From an uncultured Marvinbryantia sp. (GTDB lineage Bacteria; Bacillota; Clostridia; Lachnospirales; Lachnospiraceae), in NCBI RefSeq assembly GCF_905201705.1, contig NZ_CAJKOX010000001.1:1-64000 (forward strand): a DNA stretch of 64,000 nucleotides, read 5' to 3'. This document shows positions 24,531 through 33,513 of the stretch, one piece after another. The notes beneath the pieces were generated by a model that ran no database searches, was not told where the DNA came from, and saw only the letters and a list, made by a program, of their open reading frames with translations. Position numbers and translations under genes: made by a program. The stretch's first letter is position 1. Every line of letters starts with the position of its first letter.

Positions 24531-25685
24531 ATGAACGAAGAATACAGCGGAAATGGGATTCATTTTCTCACGGATTTCTGGGAGGAAAAATACCTTCGCG
24601 AATATATCCGGGACGGCGGCAGCAAGATCAAATTTGTGACAGGCCGCCAGGGAAGCGGAAAAACGTACTTCCTGCAGCTTATGACAAAGCTTGCCCGCCA
24701 GGAAAACTACAAGACTGTGCGCTTCTCCGCGCGCGACGTCTGGATGCATGATTTCCGGGAAATTTACATAGAAATATTCCACCAGTGCGATATTCTGGAT
24801 TGTCTGGAGGCAGTCAGTCATCATCTGATCCGCGAGATGGGGTTCGATGTGCAGGAGATCCCGGACGGGATGCGGTTCATTGATTATCTCTCGCAGAACG
24901 GGATGGGCGATGCGCTGACAAAGCGGGAGATCCGCGCGCAGCTAAAGCAGATTTTTCTTGACAATCCAATGCTGGACAACAATTTTGCCCTGGCGTGCAG
25001 TATGCTCACCGGAAGTATTCTGGGCTATCCGGTGCTGGAGGAGCAGAATCGTGAGCTGCTTCTGGCGTGGCTGGAAGGCGACCGGACGATCAAGCTTTCT
25101 CAGCTGCGGGCAATGGACTTCTATCCGAGCCGCATTACGCGGTATAACGCAAGACATATGCTGCGCTCGCTGGCGGAGGTCATCCGTATGGGCGGCTATT
25201 CCGGGTTGTTCATTGCGATTGACGATCTGGAAATTCTGATCAGCCGTTCCAGCCTGGAACCGATTCATTATACAAAGATGAAGCGCGAGGATACCTACGA
25301 GAGTATCCGTCAGCTTATCGACGATATTGACAGCATGAAGAATATCATGTTTGTGTACGCCTTTGACCGCAAGCTGATGGACGATGAGAACGCCGGTCTG
25401 AAATCGTACCAGGCATTGTGGATGCGCATTCAGAATGAGATCGTGGGCGAGCGGTTCAACCGTTTTGCGGATATGGTGGATCTGGATCGTCTGGCGGCGC
25501 AGGAATACACGCCGGAGGTGATCGTCTCGATGTCGGAAAGCATGGCCCAGATGCAGAAAAGCATTCCGGCAGCTCCGCTTAATAAAGAGGCGGCGGAGGA
25601 GATCGTGCGGCAGGCGCGCACCGGCGCGGTCGGCATTCCGCAGCTGATTCAGAATGCAATGCAGGAGGTGGACGAGGATGTATGA
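24531..25685 (+). CDS. P-loop ATPase related to BrxC/BrxD (DUF2791-like), copy A
   Basis: 384 residues. Walker A is VTGRQGSGKTYF (K44) after a short N-terminal extension. Walker B is LFIAIDDLEIL (D231). An AAA+/STAND-like C-terminal helical part follows, with GERFNRFADMVDLDRL and a closing RTGAVGIPQLIQNAMQ. The layout resembles ATP-binding proteins of BREX-type defence systems, but no PglZ, methyltransferase or BrxA is nearby. It overlaps the next gene by eight bases (ATGTATGA). A hetero-oligomer with copy B is inferred. Confidence 0.75.
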   Translation: MNEEYSGNGIHFLTDFWEEKYLREYIRDGGSKIKFVTGRQGSGKTYFLQLMTKLARQENYKTVRFSARDVWMHDFREIYIEIFHQCDILDCLEAVSHHLIREMGFDVQEIPDGMRFIDYLSQNGMGDALTKREIRAQLKQIFLDNPMLDNNFALACSMLTGSILGYPVLEEQNRELLLAWLEGDRTIKLSQLRAMDFYPSRITRYNARHMLRSLAEVIRMGGYSGLFIAIDDLEILISRSSLEPIHYTKMKREDTYESIRQLIDDIDSMKNIMFVYAFDRKLMDDENAGLKSYQALWMRIQNEIVGERFNRFADMVDLDRLAAQEYTPEVIVSMSESMAQMQKSIPAAPLNKEAAEEIVRQARTGAVGIPQLIQNAMQEVDEDV

Positions 25686-26871
25686 TATCGAAGCGAGACA
25701 TATTATCGAAGCGCTGCGTTCCGGCATTCCCTCGCGCGCGGTAGGGCAGTATTTTTCTGAGGCGCGCCCGAAAATTATGAAGGAAATCTCAAACCGGCTG
25801 GATATGGTCTGTGACCAGGGAAAATCCAGCGGAATGATCATCAGCGGAAAATACGGAGAGGGCAAGACGCATCTGCTGAATACGGTGTTCAACCTTGCGC
25901 ATTCGAATAACATGGTTGTTTCATATCTTTCGCTGAGCAAGGAAACGCCGATGGACAAGCTGTATCTGGTCTATCAGAAAATTATACAGAATACTTACCT
26001 TCCGAAGCGGAGACAGCCGGGCTTTATGCACGAGCTGGAGAAGATATCCGCAAACAGTCCGGTTGCCAATGAAATGCTGCTTTATGCGGCGAAGCAGCTG
26101 GAAACAGATAAGCTGTATTATCTTTTCCGCTCTTATCTGAACACGGAGGATTCGGACGAAAAGTTTCTCCTGCAGGCGGATCTGGAGGGCGATTTCATTG
26201 CAAATGCGCCGCTGAAGAAGATTTATCGCCGTATTTTCAGCCAGCCTGCAAAATATAATGTGAATTTTACAAAGACGAAGCACTGCCGTGATTATTTCTC
26301 TTTCATGAGTCATCTGTTTACGCAGATGGGTTATCATGGGTGGGTGATTTTGATCGACGAAACCGAGCTGATGGGACGCCTTGGAAAGAAAGCGCGCCTG
26401 AACGCTTACCGGAACATGGCGGATTTCCTTTTGCCGGATCGGTGCCCGGAAAATACTTTCAGTATTTTTGCGCTCAGCGCGTCCTACGTGGAGGATGTCA
26501 TCGAGGGTAAGCACGAGTACGAAAATCTTGAGGCGATCTACCCGGAGGCGCAGGAGCCTGCCAAAACCGTGCTGAATCTTCTTGTCGGCGCGCCGCAGCT
26601 TCTGCCGCTGACCAGGGACGAGATCAACGAAGTGCTCTGTAAAATACAGGATTTTCACGGCAGAGCCTACGGCTGGAATCCTGATCTTTCGGTCTCCACG
26701 CTTGCGGAGGCGACGCAGTCAGGCGGCTACCTGCTGCGCACCAAAATCCGGGCGGCGATCGAGTTTCTGGACCAGCTTTATCAGTATGAAAAGGCCGGGA
26801 AAACCACGATCAATGAGCTGGGGAAGGAGACGTTCGCTGAGGACGTGCCTTCGCTGGAGGAATTTGAGTAA
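25678..26871 (+). CDS. P-loop ATPase, BREX ATP-binding domain (DUF2791/BrxD-like), copy B
   Basis: 397 residues from ATG 25678, with AGGAGG eight bases upstream; upstream ATGs lack a ribosome site. N-terminal RHIIEALRSGIPSRAVG is typical of DUF2791 proteins. Walker A is ISGKYGEGKTHLL (K63), Walker B WVILIDETELMG (DE 227-228), then RLNAYRNMADFLLPDR, a sensor-like FSIFALSAS and a C-terminal RTKIRAAIEFLDQLYQYE helix. BrxD-type ATPases work with a partner helicase in BREX type 2; here a divergent SF2 helicase is adjacent. Last gene, followed by a strong terminator. Confidence 0.82.
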   Translation: MYDIEARHIIEALRSGIPSRAVGQYFSEARPKIMKEISNRLDMVCDQGKSSGMIISGKYGEGKTHLLNTVFNLAHSNNMVVSYLSLSKETPMDKLYLVYQKIIQNTYLPKRRQPGFMHELEKISANSPVANEMLLYAAKQLETDKLYYLFRSYLNTEDSDEKFLLQADLEGDFIANAPLKKIYRRIFSQPAKYNVNFTKTKHCRDYFSFMSHLFTQMGYHGWVILIDETELMGRLGKKARLNAYRNMADFLLPDRCPENTFSIFALSASYVEDVIEGKHEYENLEAIYPEAQEPAKTVLNLLVGAPQLLPLTRDEINEVLCKIQDFHGRAYGWNPDLSVSTLAEATQSGGYLLRTKIRAAIEFLDQLYQYEKAGKTTINELGKETFAEDVPSLEEFE

Positions 26872-26889
26872 AACGAACCAAAGAGAGCG

Positions 26890-26932
26890 CCCCGGACTGC
26901 GATGAATCTACATTGCGGTCCGGGGTATTTTT
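26890..26932 (+). terminator. Terminator of the ATPase operon
   Basis: CCCCGGAC...GTCCGGGG stem (extended by TGC/GCG pairs) with TATTTTT tail. A dispersed repeat starts inside its T-tail. Confidence 0.88.
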
Positions 26933-26978
26933 GCTGCCATGCATCCGAAGGAAACTGCCTGTGGCAGGTCCTGCAGGT
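26931..26978. repeat. 48-bp dispersed repeat, copy 1
   Basis: About 40 of 48 bases match 63591-63638. It has a central ATCCGAAGG and a CTGCC-TGT-GGCAG hairpin. Both copies begin in the T-tail of a terminator. Confidence 0.8.
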
Positions 26979-27164
26979 GTTCCCAAAACCGGTAAAAAGT
27001 TTCCAAAATCATAATGCCGGGCATGTTATAATCCTGGTATCATAGCAGGGAGGTTACTGTGAACAGCAACCAGGGAGAGCAGAAATGACCAGGGAGGAGG
27101 AAAACGGGATTGTGAACATGGGAAAAATTAAGTATAATATGAAAAAGGGAGTGGGAGGGGTGAA

Positions 27165-28097
27165 ATGGTGAAAAAGGAAAAGCTGAGAAGCAAGCGGTAC
27201 TGGCTGGCAGCCCTGCTGTTATTTTTGTGCACGGTTTTGTTCTGCGCGGCTCCGGCGCACGCAGCAAAGCTAAACAAGACTTCCTTGAAAATCACAAAAG
27301 GGAAGAGCACATATCTGACAGTTTCCGGGACAAAGACAAAGCCGGTCTGGTCGACTTCAAATAAGAAAGTTGTCACCGTCAAAAAGTATTCGAAATACAA
27401 AGCAAAGCTGACGGCGAAGGGAACCGGGACGGCTTACATAACGGCAAGGGTAGGAAAGAAAACCTATAAGTGTAAGGTAACAGTACAAAAAGCGGTAAAA
27501 ATCGCTGTTGCGAACAGCAGTCCAGGCGAGGCGCAGGCGGTGGCAGGCGCGCTGAAGAAGCTTGGGATAAATGCTGTGATCGTAAAATCGTCCGGCATCA
27601 AAGTGTCCTCCTATGATGGTCTGATCCTTCCGGGCGGGACGGACATCAACCCGGCGATGTACCATACAAAAAATAAGGGCAGCGTCGGGATAGATAATTC
27701 TCTGGATCGGCTTCACTATAAGCTGCTGGATAAGTTTGTGAAGGCGAAAAAGCCGGTGCTCGGCATCTGCCGGGGAATGCAGATGATAAATGTGTATTTC
27801 GGCGGGACACTGAAGCAAAACATCAAAAATCACCGCGGAGTAAACCATGCAACCAAAATCGAAGCCAATTCACGGATCGGAAAGATATACGGGAAAAGCC
27901 TTAAAGTTTTCAGCTCGCATCATCAGGCACCGCTTAAAATCGGAAAGAACCTGAGAGCGACGCAGTGGGCGAAGGACGGTACCATAGAGGCGTTGGAGCA
28001 CCGGTCGCTGAAGGTGTACGGTGTTCAGTGGCATCCGGAGAGAATGAGCAAGGGCGGCAGCCTGCTGAAAAATTTTGCGGCCCTGTGCAGGGGATAG
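27165..28097 (+). CDS. Secreted BIG2-like / class I glutamine amidotransferase (peptidase C26) fusion
   Basis: 310 residues. Signal peptide 1-~34 (ending AHAA). Residues 35-110 form a BIG2-like domain (LNKTSLKITKGKSTYLTVSG, KPVWSTSNKKVVTVK). Residues 115-310 are a C26 gamma-glutamyl hydrolase domain: LILPGGTDINPAMY, nucleophile Cys in VLGICRGMQMIN, and VYGVQWHPERMS for His/Glu. C26 enzymes normally act in the cytoplasm on gamma-Glu-GABA or folyl-polyglutamate; an exported one may cleave extracellular gamma-glutamyl compounds. GGGAGGGG precedes the ATG. A 28-codon ORF just upstream (27085-27171) is not convincing. Confidence 0.82.
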   Translation: MVKKEKLRSKRYWLAALLLFLCTVLFCAAPAHAAKLNKTSLKITKGKSTYLTVSGTKTKPVWSTSNKKVVTVKKYSKYKAKLTAKGTGTAYITARVGKKTYKCKVTVQKAVKIAVANSSPGEAQAVAGALKKLGINAVIVKSSGIKVSSYDGLILPGGTDINPAMYHTKNKGSVGIDNSLDRLHYKLLDKFVKAKKPVLGICRGMQMINVYFGGTLKQNIKNHRGVNHATKIEANSRIGKIYGKSLKVFSSHHQAPLKIGKNLRATQWAKDGTIEALEHRSLKVYGVQWHPERMSKGGSLLKNFAALCRG

Positions 28098-28144
28098 GAA
28101 ATATTGCAACAGGAAGGACTGCCGGGTGATCGTGGAAAAGAAGG

Positions 28145-29470
28145 TCATTTCCGCCGACCGAAGCTCTTTCGGTAAAACATGATCGACATCGTGGTTGCGA
28201 TGCTCCAGCCGACCGGCCATGCCATCCAGATGCCGGTGGAGCCGAAGATGCCGGAGAGCACGAAGGCAAGGACGACGCGCAGCACGAGATCGGTGAAGGT
28301 AGTGATCATGAACTGCTTCATGAGTCCGGCGCCGCGCAGGATGCCGTCTGCTACCAGCTTCATCGAGACGATGAAGTAAAACGGCGATACGATCCGCAGG
28401 AAGGTCTGTCCGCAGGCGAGTGCATTTTCCGAACTGTGATCCATGAACAGCAGCAGTCCCCAGTGCCCGGCGAAAAAGTAGAACAGAAAAAACGGAACGC
28501 ACAGCAGCCATACCAGCTTTAATCCGGCACCGAAGCCTGCGTTTACGCGCTCGGTTTTGTTTGCCCCGATGTTCTGTGCGGCGTAGTTTGAGACGCCGTT
28601 TCCAAGCGTGGAAAAGGACGTGATCACGAGATTGTTCAGCTTGATCGCGGCGGAATATCCGGCGATGACGCTGGCGCCGAAGCTGTTGATCACGCTCTGG
28701 ATCAGGATATTTCCTACGGAGATAAAGCTCTGCTGCAGGATGCTCGGAATCGCGATGACGGCGATCTTTGCGAACAGGGCTTTGGAAAACAGCGGGATGC
28801 GTCCCTGCGTCGGGACTGCCCGCAGCCGCTTTAACACAACCGCGATCGCCAGCACGCAGCTTACGCCCTGGCAGAGGAAGGTCGCCCAGGCGACGCCCGC
28901 AACGCCCATGTCAAAAGCGGTGACGAACAGAATGTCCACCGCGATGTTTGCCGTGGAGGAAACCGCCAGAAACCAGAAGGGTGTCCGCGAATCTCCGAGT
29001 GCGGAGAAAATACCGGTCGCTACATTATAAAAAAACAAAAACGGAAGCCCCGCAATGTAGATGCGCAGATACAGAAGAGAATCCTCCATCAGCTCCTGCG
29101 GGGTTTTTATCATGGTCAGAAGCCCTTCGCAGAACAGAAAGCCGCCCAGCATCAAAGCGGCGCATAATACCGCGCTGGACGTCAGCGTCGTGTAGACGGC
29201 GCTCTTCATTTCTTCAAATTTTTTTGCCCCAAACAACTGCGAGACGATTACCGAGCATCCGATATTGCACCCGAACGCGAATGCGATAAAGATCAGCGTG
29301 ATCTCATAGCTGTTGCCCACTGCAGCGAGGGCATTTTCTCCGATAAATTTGCCTGCAACCAGGCTGTCTGCAATATTATAAAGCTGCTGAAAGATAATGC
29401 CGCCGAACAGCGGCAGGCAGAATTTCCAGAGTACCGCAGACGGATTTCCGACTGTCAGATCCTTTGTCAT
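28145..29470 (-). CDS. MATE-family efflux transporter
   Basis: 441 residues with 12 predicted membrane segments in two homologous halves. The start LTVGNPSAVLWKFCLPLFGG and the motif QLYNIADSLVAGKFIGENALAAVG are hallmarks of the DinF/NorM-like Clostridial MATE group. FGASVIAGYSAAIKLNNL is the second-half equivalent. Expected to export cationic drugs or metabolites using a sodium or proton gradient. Monocistronic; upstream 29471-29489 carries its leader. A paralogue lies at 52876-54237. Confidence 0.9.
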   Translation of the reverse strand: MTKDLTVGNPSAVLWKFCLPLFGGIIFQQLYNIADSLVAGKFIGENALAAVGNSYEITLIFIAFAFGCNIGCSVIVSQLFGAKKFEEMKSAVYTTLTSSAVLCAALMLGGFLFCEGLLTMIKTPQELMEDSLLYLRIYIAGLPFLFFYNVATGIFSALGDSRTPFWFLAVSSTANIAVDILFVTAFDMGVAGVAWATFLCQGVSCVLAIAVVLKRLRAVPTQGRIPLFSKALFAKIAVIAIPSILQQSFISVGNILIQSVINSFGASVIAGYSAAIKLNNLVITSFSTLGNGVSNYAAQNIGANKTERVNAGFGAGLKLVWLLCVPFFLFYFFAGHWGLLLFMDHSSENALACGQTFLRIVSPFYFIVSMKLVADGILRGAGLMKQFMITTFTDLVLRVVLAFVLSGIFGSTGIWMAWPVGWSIATTMSIMFYRKSFGRRK

Positions 29471-29489
29471 ATGTTACTTCCGAAAACCA

Positions 29490-29531
29490 TTCAGTCCCCT
29501 GCCGCAGCAAATGCCCGGTCTGTGCTGAATG
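29490..29531. other. Inverted repeat in the 29471-29767 gap
   Basis: CCATTCAG (29490-29497) and CTGAATGG (29524-29531) flank a GC-rich 26-base spacer. The remainder of the gap up to the Nudix promoter is AT-rich and empty. Confidence 0.5.
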
Positions 29532-29668
29532 GCTGTATCCTTTCCTTTAAATTTGGAGAGCAATTTTACGCCACTGACAGTATACGCTTCTTATTAAAAA
29601 ATGGAAAGAGGAAAAAATGAATAGGATTTTTCGATTATTTTGATAATGGTAAAACATCGTTAAAGAAA

Positions 29669-29697
29669 TTGACATACCGGAAAGAAAAGGATATCAT
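29669..29697 (+). promoter_or_regulatory. Promoter of Nudix/GH36 pair
   Basis: TTGACA (29669-29674), 17-bp spacer, TATCAT (29692-29697). Confidence 0.75.
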
Positions 29698-29767
29698 GAG
29701 TCAGAGAACCAGTTGACGGAAAACTGATTATCCGTGAAAGTGTGCAGAAAATGGAGGGAGAAAACTG

Positions 29768-30394
29768 ATGGACAGAGATAACAAGATTTTGAGGATTGAA
29801 AAGCAGACAGACAATCCTTTTTTGAACATGTATGACCTGACGGCGCGCAATTGCGAGGGCGGGATTTTTCATTATTACTTCGCGTCGCGCGGCGAGGGCG
29901 AAAGTTTAAAATGTCTTACGCGTAAAAATACGCCGGAGGGAATCATGATCTATGCTGTCCTGAAAGATGATCCTTCGAAGGTGGTGCTGGTGAAGCAGTA
30001 CCGCTATCCCATCAATGATTTTGTCTATGAAATGCCTGCCGGGCTGGCGGATGCGGGCGAGCGCATGGAGACGACTGCTGTGCGTGAGTTTCATGAGGAA
30101 ACCGGCATGACGCTGGAGCTTTACGAGGGCGGCGACCCGGTGCTGCGGAATGCTTTTTACACCACGGTCGGGCTGACGGACGAATCGGTCAGCGTGTTGT
30201 ACGGCTTTGCCGCCGGAAACCCGAACGGCGATTCCAAAGAGGCGACGGAGGATATTGAGGTGGTGATCGCTGACCGCGAGGAGGTGAAGCGCATCCTGCG
30301 CGAGGAAAAAGTGGCGATGAAGTGCGCGCAGTCGCTGATCCACTTTTTACATGCAGACCCGAAGGAGCCGTTTGCGTTTCTGGAGATGGAATAG
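29768..30394 (+). CDS. Nudix hydrolase, ADP-ribose pyrophosphatase type
   Basis: 208 residues. The Nudix box is GLADAGERMETTAVREFHEE then TG, fitting GX5EX7REUXEEXG. QYRYPINDFVYEMPAG before it is characteristic of ADP-ribose or UDP-sugar pyrophosphatases. Cytoplasmic, Mg-dependent; hydrolyses ADP-ribose-like nucleoside diphosphates. GGAGGGAG precedes the ATG. The GH36 gene follows with a ~30-base gap and no terminator, so they may be cotranscribed; activity on UDP-galactose-type sugars would make sense there but is not shown. Confidence 0.85.
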   Translation: MDRDNKILRIEKQTDNPFLNMYDLTARNCEGGIFHYYFASRGEGESLKCLTRKNTPEGIMIYAVLKDDPSKVVLVKQYRYPINDFVYEMPAGLADAGERMETTAVREFHEETGMTLELYEGGDPVLRNAFYTTVGLTDESVSVLYGFAAGNPNGDSKEATEDIEVVIADREEVKRILREEKVAMKCAQSLIHFLHADPKEPFAFLEME

Positions 30395-30424
30395 TAGATT
30401 ATGAAAGAAAAAAGGAGCAAGGTT

Positions 30425-32617
30425 ATGGCGATTATTTTTGATGAGCAGCGGCGCGTATTTGCGCTGCATACCCCGAATACCACCTATATGATTGGGCTTT
30501 CCGACGAACCCGGCTACGTCGGGCACATTTATTATGGAAGAAGACTGGAGGATTTGAGCGCCGCATATCTGCTGCGCACCGAAGAAGCGCCGTTCACGCC
30601 GTCCGTTCACGCGCGGGAGAAGGGCACGTTTATGGACGTCTATCCGTTTGAGTATCCGGCGGAGGGGACGGGCGACTTCCGCGAGCCGTGTCTGACGGTT
30701 CGCACGGAGGAGGGGAACCGTGTCTGCGAGCTGCATTATAAGCGGCATGAGATTTATGCGGGAAAGCCTGCGCTTCCCGGGCTTCCGGCAACCTTTGGCA
30801 AGGAAGAGGAATGCCAGACGCTCGACATTTATTGCGAAGATGAGGTGATCGGGCTGGAGGTTGTGCTGTGCTACAGTGTGTTTGAAGACAGCGACGCGGT
30901 GATGCGCAGTGTGCGTGTGCGCAATTTATCAGAGAAAAAAATCTATCTGGAGCGCGTGCTGAGCGCCTGCCTGGATATGGATAACGAATCGTTTGAGCAG
31001 ATCACGCTGAACGGCTCCTGGGCGCGGGAGCGCCATATCGAACGGCAGAAGCTGGCGCGTGGATATCAGGGTGTGTCCTCGGTGCGCGGAGAATCCAGCC
31101 ATCAGAGTAATCCCTTCCTGGCTCTGGTGACTCCGGAAACCACGCAGGACGTCGGTGAAGTGTATGCGATGAATTTTGTCTACTCCGGCAATTTTCTGGC
31201 GCAGACGGAGCTGACGCAGCATGACGCGGTGCGCATGGTGATGGGCATTCATTCGCAGGGCTTCTGCTGGCGGCTGCTGCCGGGCGAGACCTTCCAGGCG
31301 CCGGAGGCAGTGCTGGTCTACTCGGACGCCGGGCTTGGAAAGATGACGAAAACCTTCCATGATCTGTACCGCAATCATCTGATCCGCAGCAAATATCTGC
31401 ATCAGAAGCGCCCGATCCTGATCAACAACTGGGAGGCAACCTACTTTGATTTCGATTCCGAAAAGCTTCTGGCGATCGCCCGCCAGGCGAAAGAATCCGG
31501 CATTGAGATGCTGGTGATGGACGACGGCTGGTTTGGCAAACGAAATTCGGACGACTGTTCGCTCGGCGACTGGTACGTGAACGGGGAAAAGCTGAAGGGC
31601 GGACTGAAAAAACTGGTGGACGAGGTGAAGGCGCTCGGCATGAAATTTGGCATCTGGTTTGAGCCGGAGATGATCTCACCGGATTCCGACCTCTACCGTG
31701 CGCATCCCGACTGGGCGATCCGGACGCCGGGCAGAGAGCCTGTGATGATCCGTCGGCAGTATGTGCTCGATCTGTCGCGCCCGGAGGTGGCGGATTACGC
31801 CTATGAGTGCGTGGCTTCCATCCTGCGCGAGACAGATATTGACTATGTGAAGTGGGACATGAACCGCCAGCTCACCGACCTTGGCAGTGCCCGTCTGGAG
31901 GCGGACTGCCAGGGAGAGCTGTTTCACCGATACGTGCTGGGGCTTTATCATATGCAGGAGCGTCTGGTAACGGAGTTTCCGGAGCTTCTGCTGGAAAACT
32001 GCTCCGGCGGCGGCGCGCGCTTTGACGCCGGAATGCTCTACTACAGCCCGCAGATCTGGTGCTCGGACGATACCGATGCTTTGGAGCGCCTGGCGATCCA
32101 GGAGGGAACGGCGCTCGTCTATCCGCTCTCCGCGATGGGTGCGCACGTGAGCGACTGCCCGAACCATATCACCGGACGGCAGACGCCGTTTGAGATGCGC
32201 GGCTATGTGGCTCTGGCGGGCACCTTTGGCTATGAGCTTGATATCACGAAAATATCGGAGGCGGACCGCGCGCAGATCCCGCAGCAGGCGGACATGTATC
32301 ACAAATACAACGACCTCGTGCGCGAGGGCGACTACGACCGCATTGCCTCTTACCGGGAAAATCATCTGTATGATTGCTGGCAGGTGACAGCGAAGGACGG
32401 AAGCGAGGCGCTCGTCACCTATATCCAGACGCTCGCCCGCCCCAACTATCATAGCCGTCGCGTGCGTCTCAAAAATCTGAAGCCCGACGCAAATTATTGG
32501 CTGGAGGGTACCGGCGAAACCTATAGCGGCGCCGTGCTTATGAACGCCGGAATCCTCGTGCCGCCGATGAAGGGAGACTTCGTCGGGAAGCTGTATTATT
32601 TTGTGAAGGTGGAGTAA
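30425..32617 (+). CDS. GH36 alpha-galactosidase
   Basis: 730 residues from ATG 30425 (AAGGAG eight bases upstream; the ATG at 30401 lacks one). N-terminal beta-supersandwich, then the barrel: NNWEATYFDF, MLVMDDGWFGKRNSDD, WFEPEMISPDS. Nucleophile D478 lies in DYVKWDMNRQ and acid/base D548 in WCSDDTDALERL. ENCSGGGARFDAGM is a further family marker. Length and residue numbers fit the ~730-residue AgaA-type enzymes. No signal peptide, so it hydrolyses imported raffinose, stachyose or melibiose-type alpha-galactosides. No dedicated transporter is adjacent. Confidence 0.95.
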   Translation: MAIIFDEQRRVFALHTPNTTYMIGLSDEPGYVGHIYYGRRLEDLSAAYLLRTEEAPFTPSVHAREKGTFMDVYPFEYPAEGTGDFREPCLTVRTEEGNRVCELHYKRHEIYAGKPALPGLPATFGKEEECQTLDIYCEDEVIGLEVVLCYSVFEDSDAVMRSVRVRNLSEKKIYLERVLSACLDMDNESFEQITLNGSWARERHIERQKLARGYQGVSSVRGESSHQSNPFLALVTPETTQDVGEVYAMNFVYSGNFLAQTELTQHDAVRMVMGIHSQGFCWRLLPGETFQAPEAVLVYSDAGLGKMTKTFHDLYRNHLIRSKYLHQKRPILINNWEATYFDFDSEKLLAIARQAKESGIEMLVMDDGWFGKRNSDDCSLGDWYVNGEKLKGGLKKLVDEVKALGMKFGIWFEPEMISPDSDLYRAHPDWAIRTPGREPVMIRRQYVLDLSRPEVADYAYECVASILRETDIDYVKWDMNRQLTDLGSARLEADCQGELFHRYVLGLYHMQERLVTEFPELLLENCSGGGARFDAGMLYYSPQIWCSDDTDALERLAIQEGTALVYPLSAMGAHVSDCPNHITGRQTPFEMRGYVALAGTFGYELDITKISEADRAQIPQQADMYHKYNDLVREGDYDRIASYRENHLYDCWQVTAKDGSEALVTYIQTLARPNYHSRRVRLKNLKPDANYWLEGTGETYSGAVLMNAGILVPPMKGDFVGKLYYFVKVE

Positions 32618-32752
32618 ACCGCTGCGGCAGGGCTGCCAGTGAAGGCTGAGGATAAAAGCGCAGGCAGATTGCTGGTGAAGGCTGCAGATGGAATGGCAGC
32701 CGGATTGCCGTCTGGGAACGCGTATGTGGAAAACAGAATAAAATATATGAGG

Positions 32753-32795
32753 AATGCCTGCCGGAAGAGAATCCCTTCCGGCGGGCATTATTTTT
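32753..32795 (+). terminator. Terminator after GH36
   Basis: 15-bp near-perfect stem (32753-32767 with 32775-32789) and TTATTTTT tail. The rest of the 32618-32948 gap is leader sequence for the sigma factor gene; no gene seen. Confidence 0.88.
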
Positions 32796-32948
32796 GCCGC
32801 TTTGCGGCGGCGCGCTCCGGCGGGTATAAAAATTTCCAAAGCTGCAAATTTTTTTAATATCATCCCAACAAAATCCCTTTCCCGTTCATCTAATAGGTGT
32901 AATATGTAAAAAGAGATCCGGACCTCTCAGGAAAGAAGGGAAATTACA

Positions 32949-33512
32949 ATGAATCTATTAATAAGAAAGGCAAAGAAGCGCGACAAGGCGGCGTTCCAGG
33001 AGCTGATGGAGGAGCAGACTAGGGCGATGTATAAGGTGGCGAAGGCAATCCTGAAGAACGATGAGGACGTTGCCGACGCTATGCAGGACACGGTGTTGGC
33101 GTGCTGGGAAAAAATCGACACCCTGCAGAAGGATAAATATTTTCAGACGTGGCTGATGCGCATTCTGATTAACAACTGCAATGCAATCTGGCGCCAGCGC
33201 GCGCGGACGATTGCCGGCGGGGAGGTGCCAGAGGCGGCATTCCCGGAGGACGGATATGCGAACGTGGAGTGGGAGCAGTTCTTAAACTGTCTCGATGAAA
33301 AATATCGCACCGTTATTGTGCTGTATTATGTGCAGGGCTTTAAAACCAGAGAAATTGCCGAAATCCTGGAGGTAAATGAAAATACCGTGAGGGGCAGGCT
33401 GGTGACGGCGAGGAAAAAGTTGGAGGTCCAGTATACGAGCGGCAGCAAGATCATACGGCAGGCTGACCTTATGGACAATAAGTTGTTTTGCATGGCGGAA
33501 AGGAGAGTTTGA
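32949..33512 (+). CDS. ECF-type RNA polymerase sigma factor
   Basis: 187 residues. Region 2: AFQELMEEQTRAMYKVAKAI, then DVADAMQDTVLACWEKI. Region 4: YRTVIVLYYVQGFKTREIAE and ILEVNENTVRGRL. No region 1 or 3, as in extracytoplasmic-function sigma factors of the SigV/SigW type. The stop is one base from the DUF4179 gene, its likely anti-sigma partner. The signal sensed is unknown. GAAGGG precedes the ATG. Confidence 0.92.
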   Translation: MNLLIRKAKKRDKAAFQELMEEQTRAMYKVAKAILKNDEDVADAMQDTVLACWEKIDTLQKDKYFQTWLMRILINNCNAIWRQRARTIAGGEVPEAAFPEDGYANVEWEQFLNCLDEKYRTVIVLYYVQGFKTREIAEILEVNENTVRGRLVTARKKLEVQYTSGSKIIRQADLMDNKLFCMAERRV

Positions 33513-33513
33513 G

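Noticed and set aside
22065..26871. Complete BREX system
   Set aside because: No pglZ, pglX methyltransferase, brxA, brxB or brxL in or around the cluster; only ATPase and helicase types are shared.
27085..27171. 28-codon ORF before the C26 peptidase
   Set aside because: A ribosome-like GGGAGAG precedes it, but the product is featureless and overlaps the next start; not convincing.
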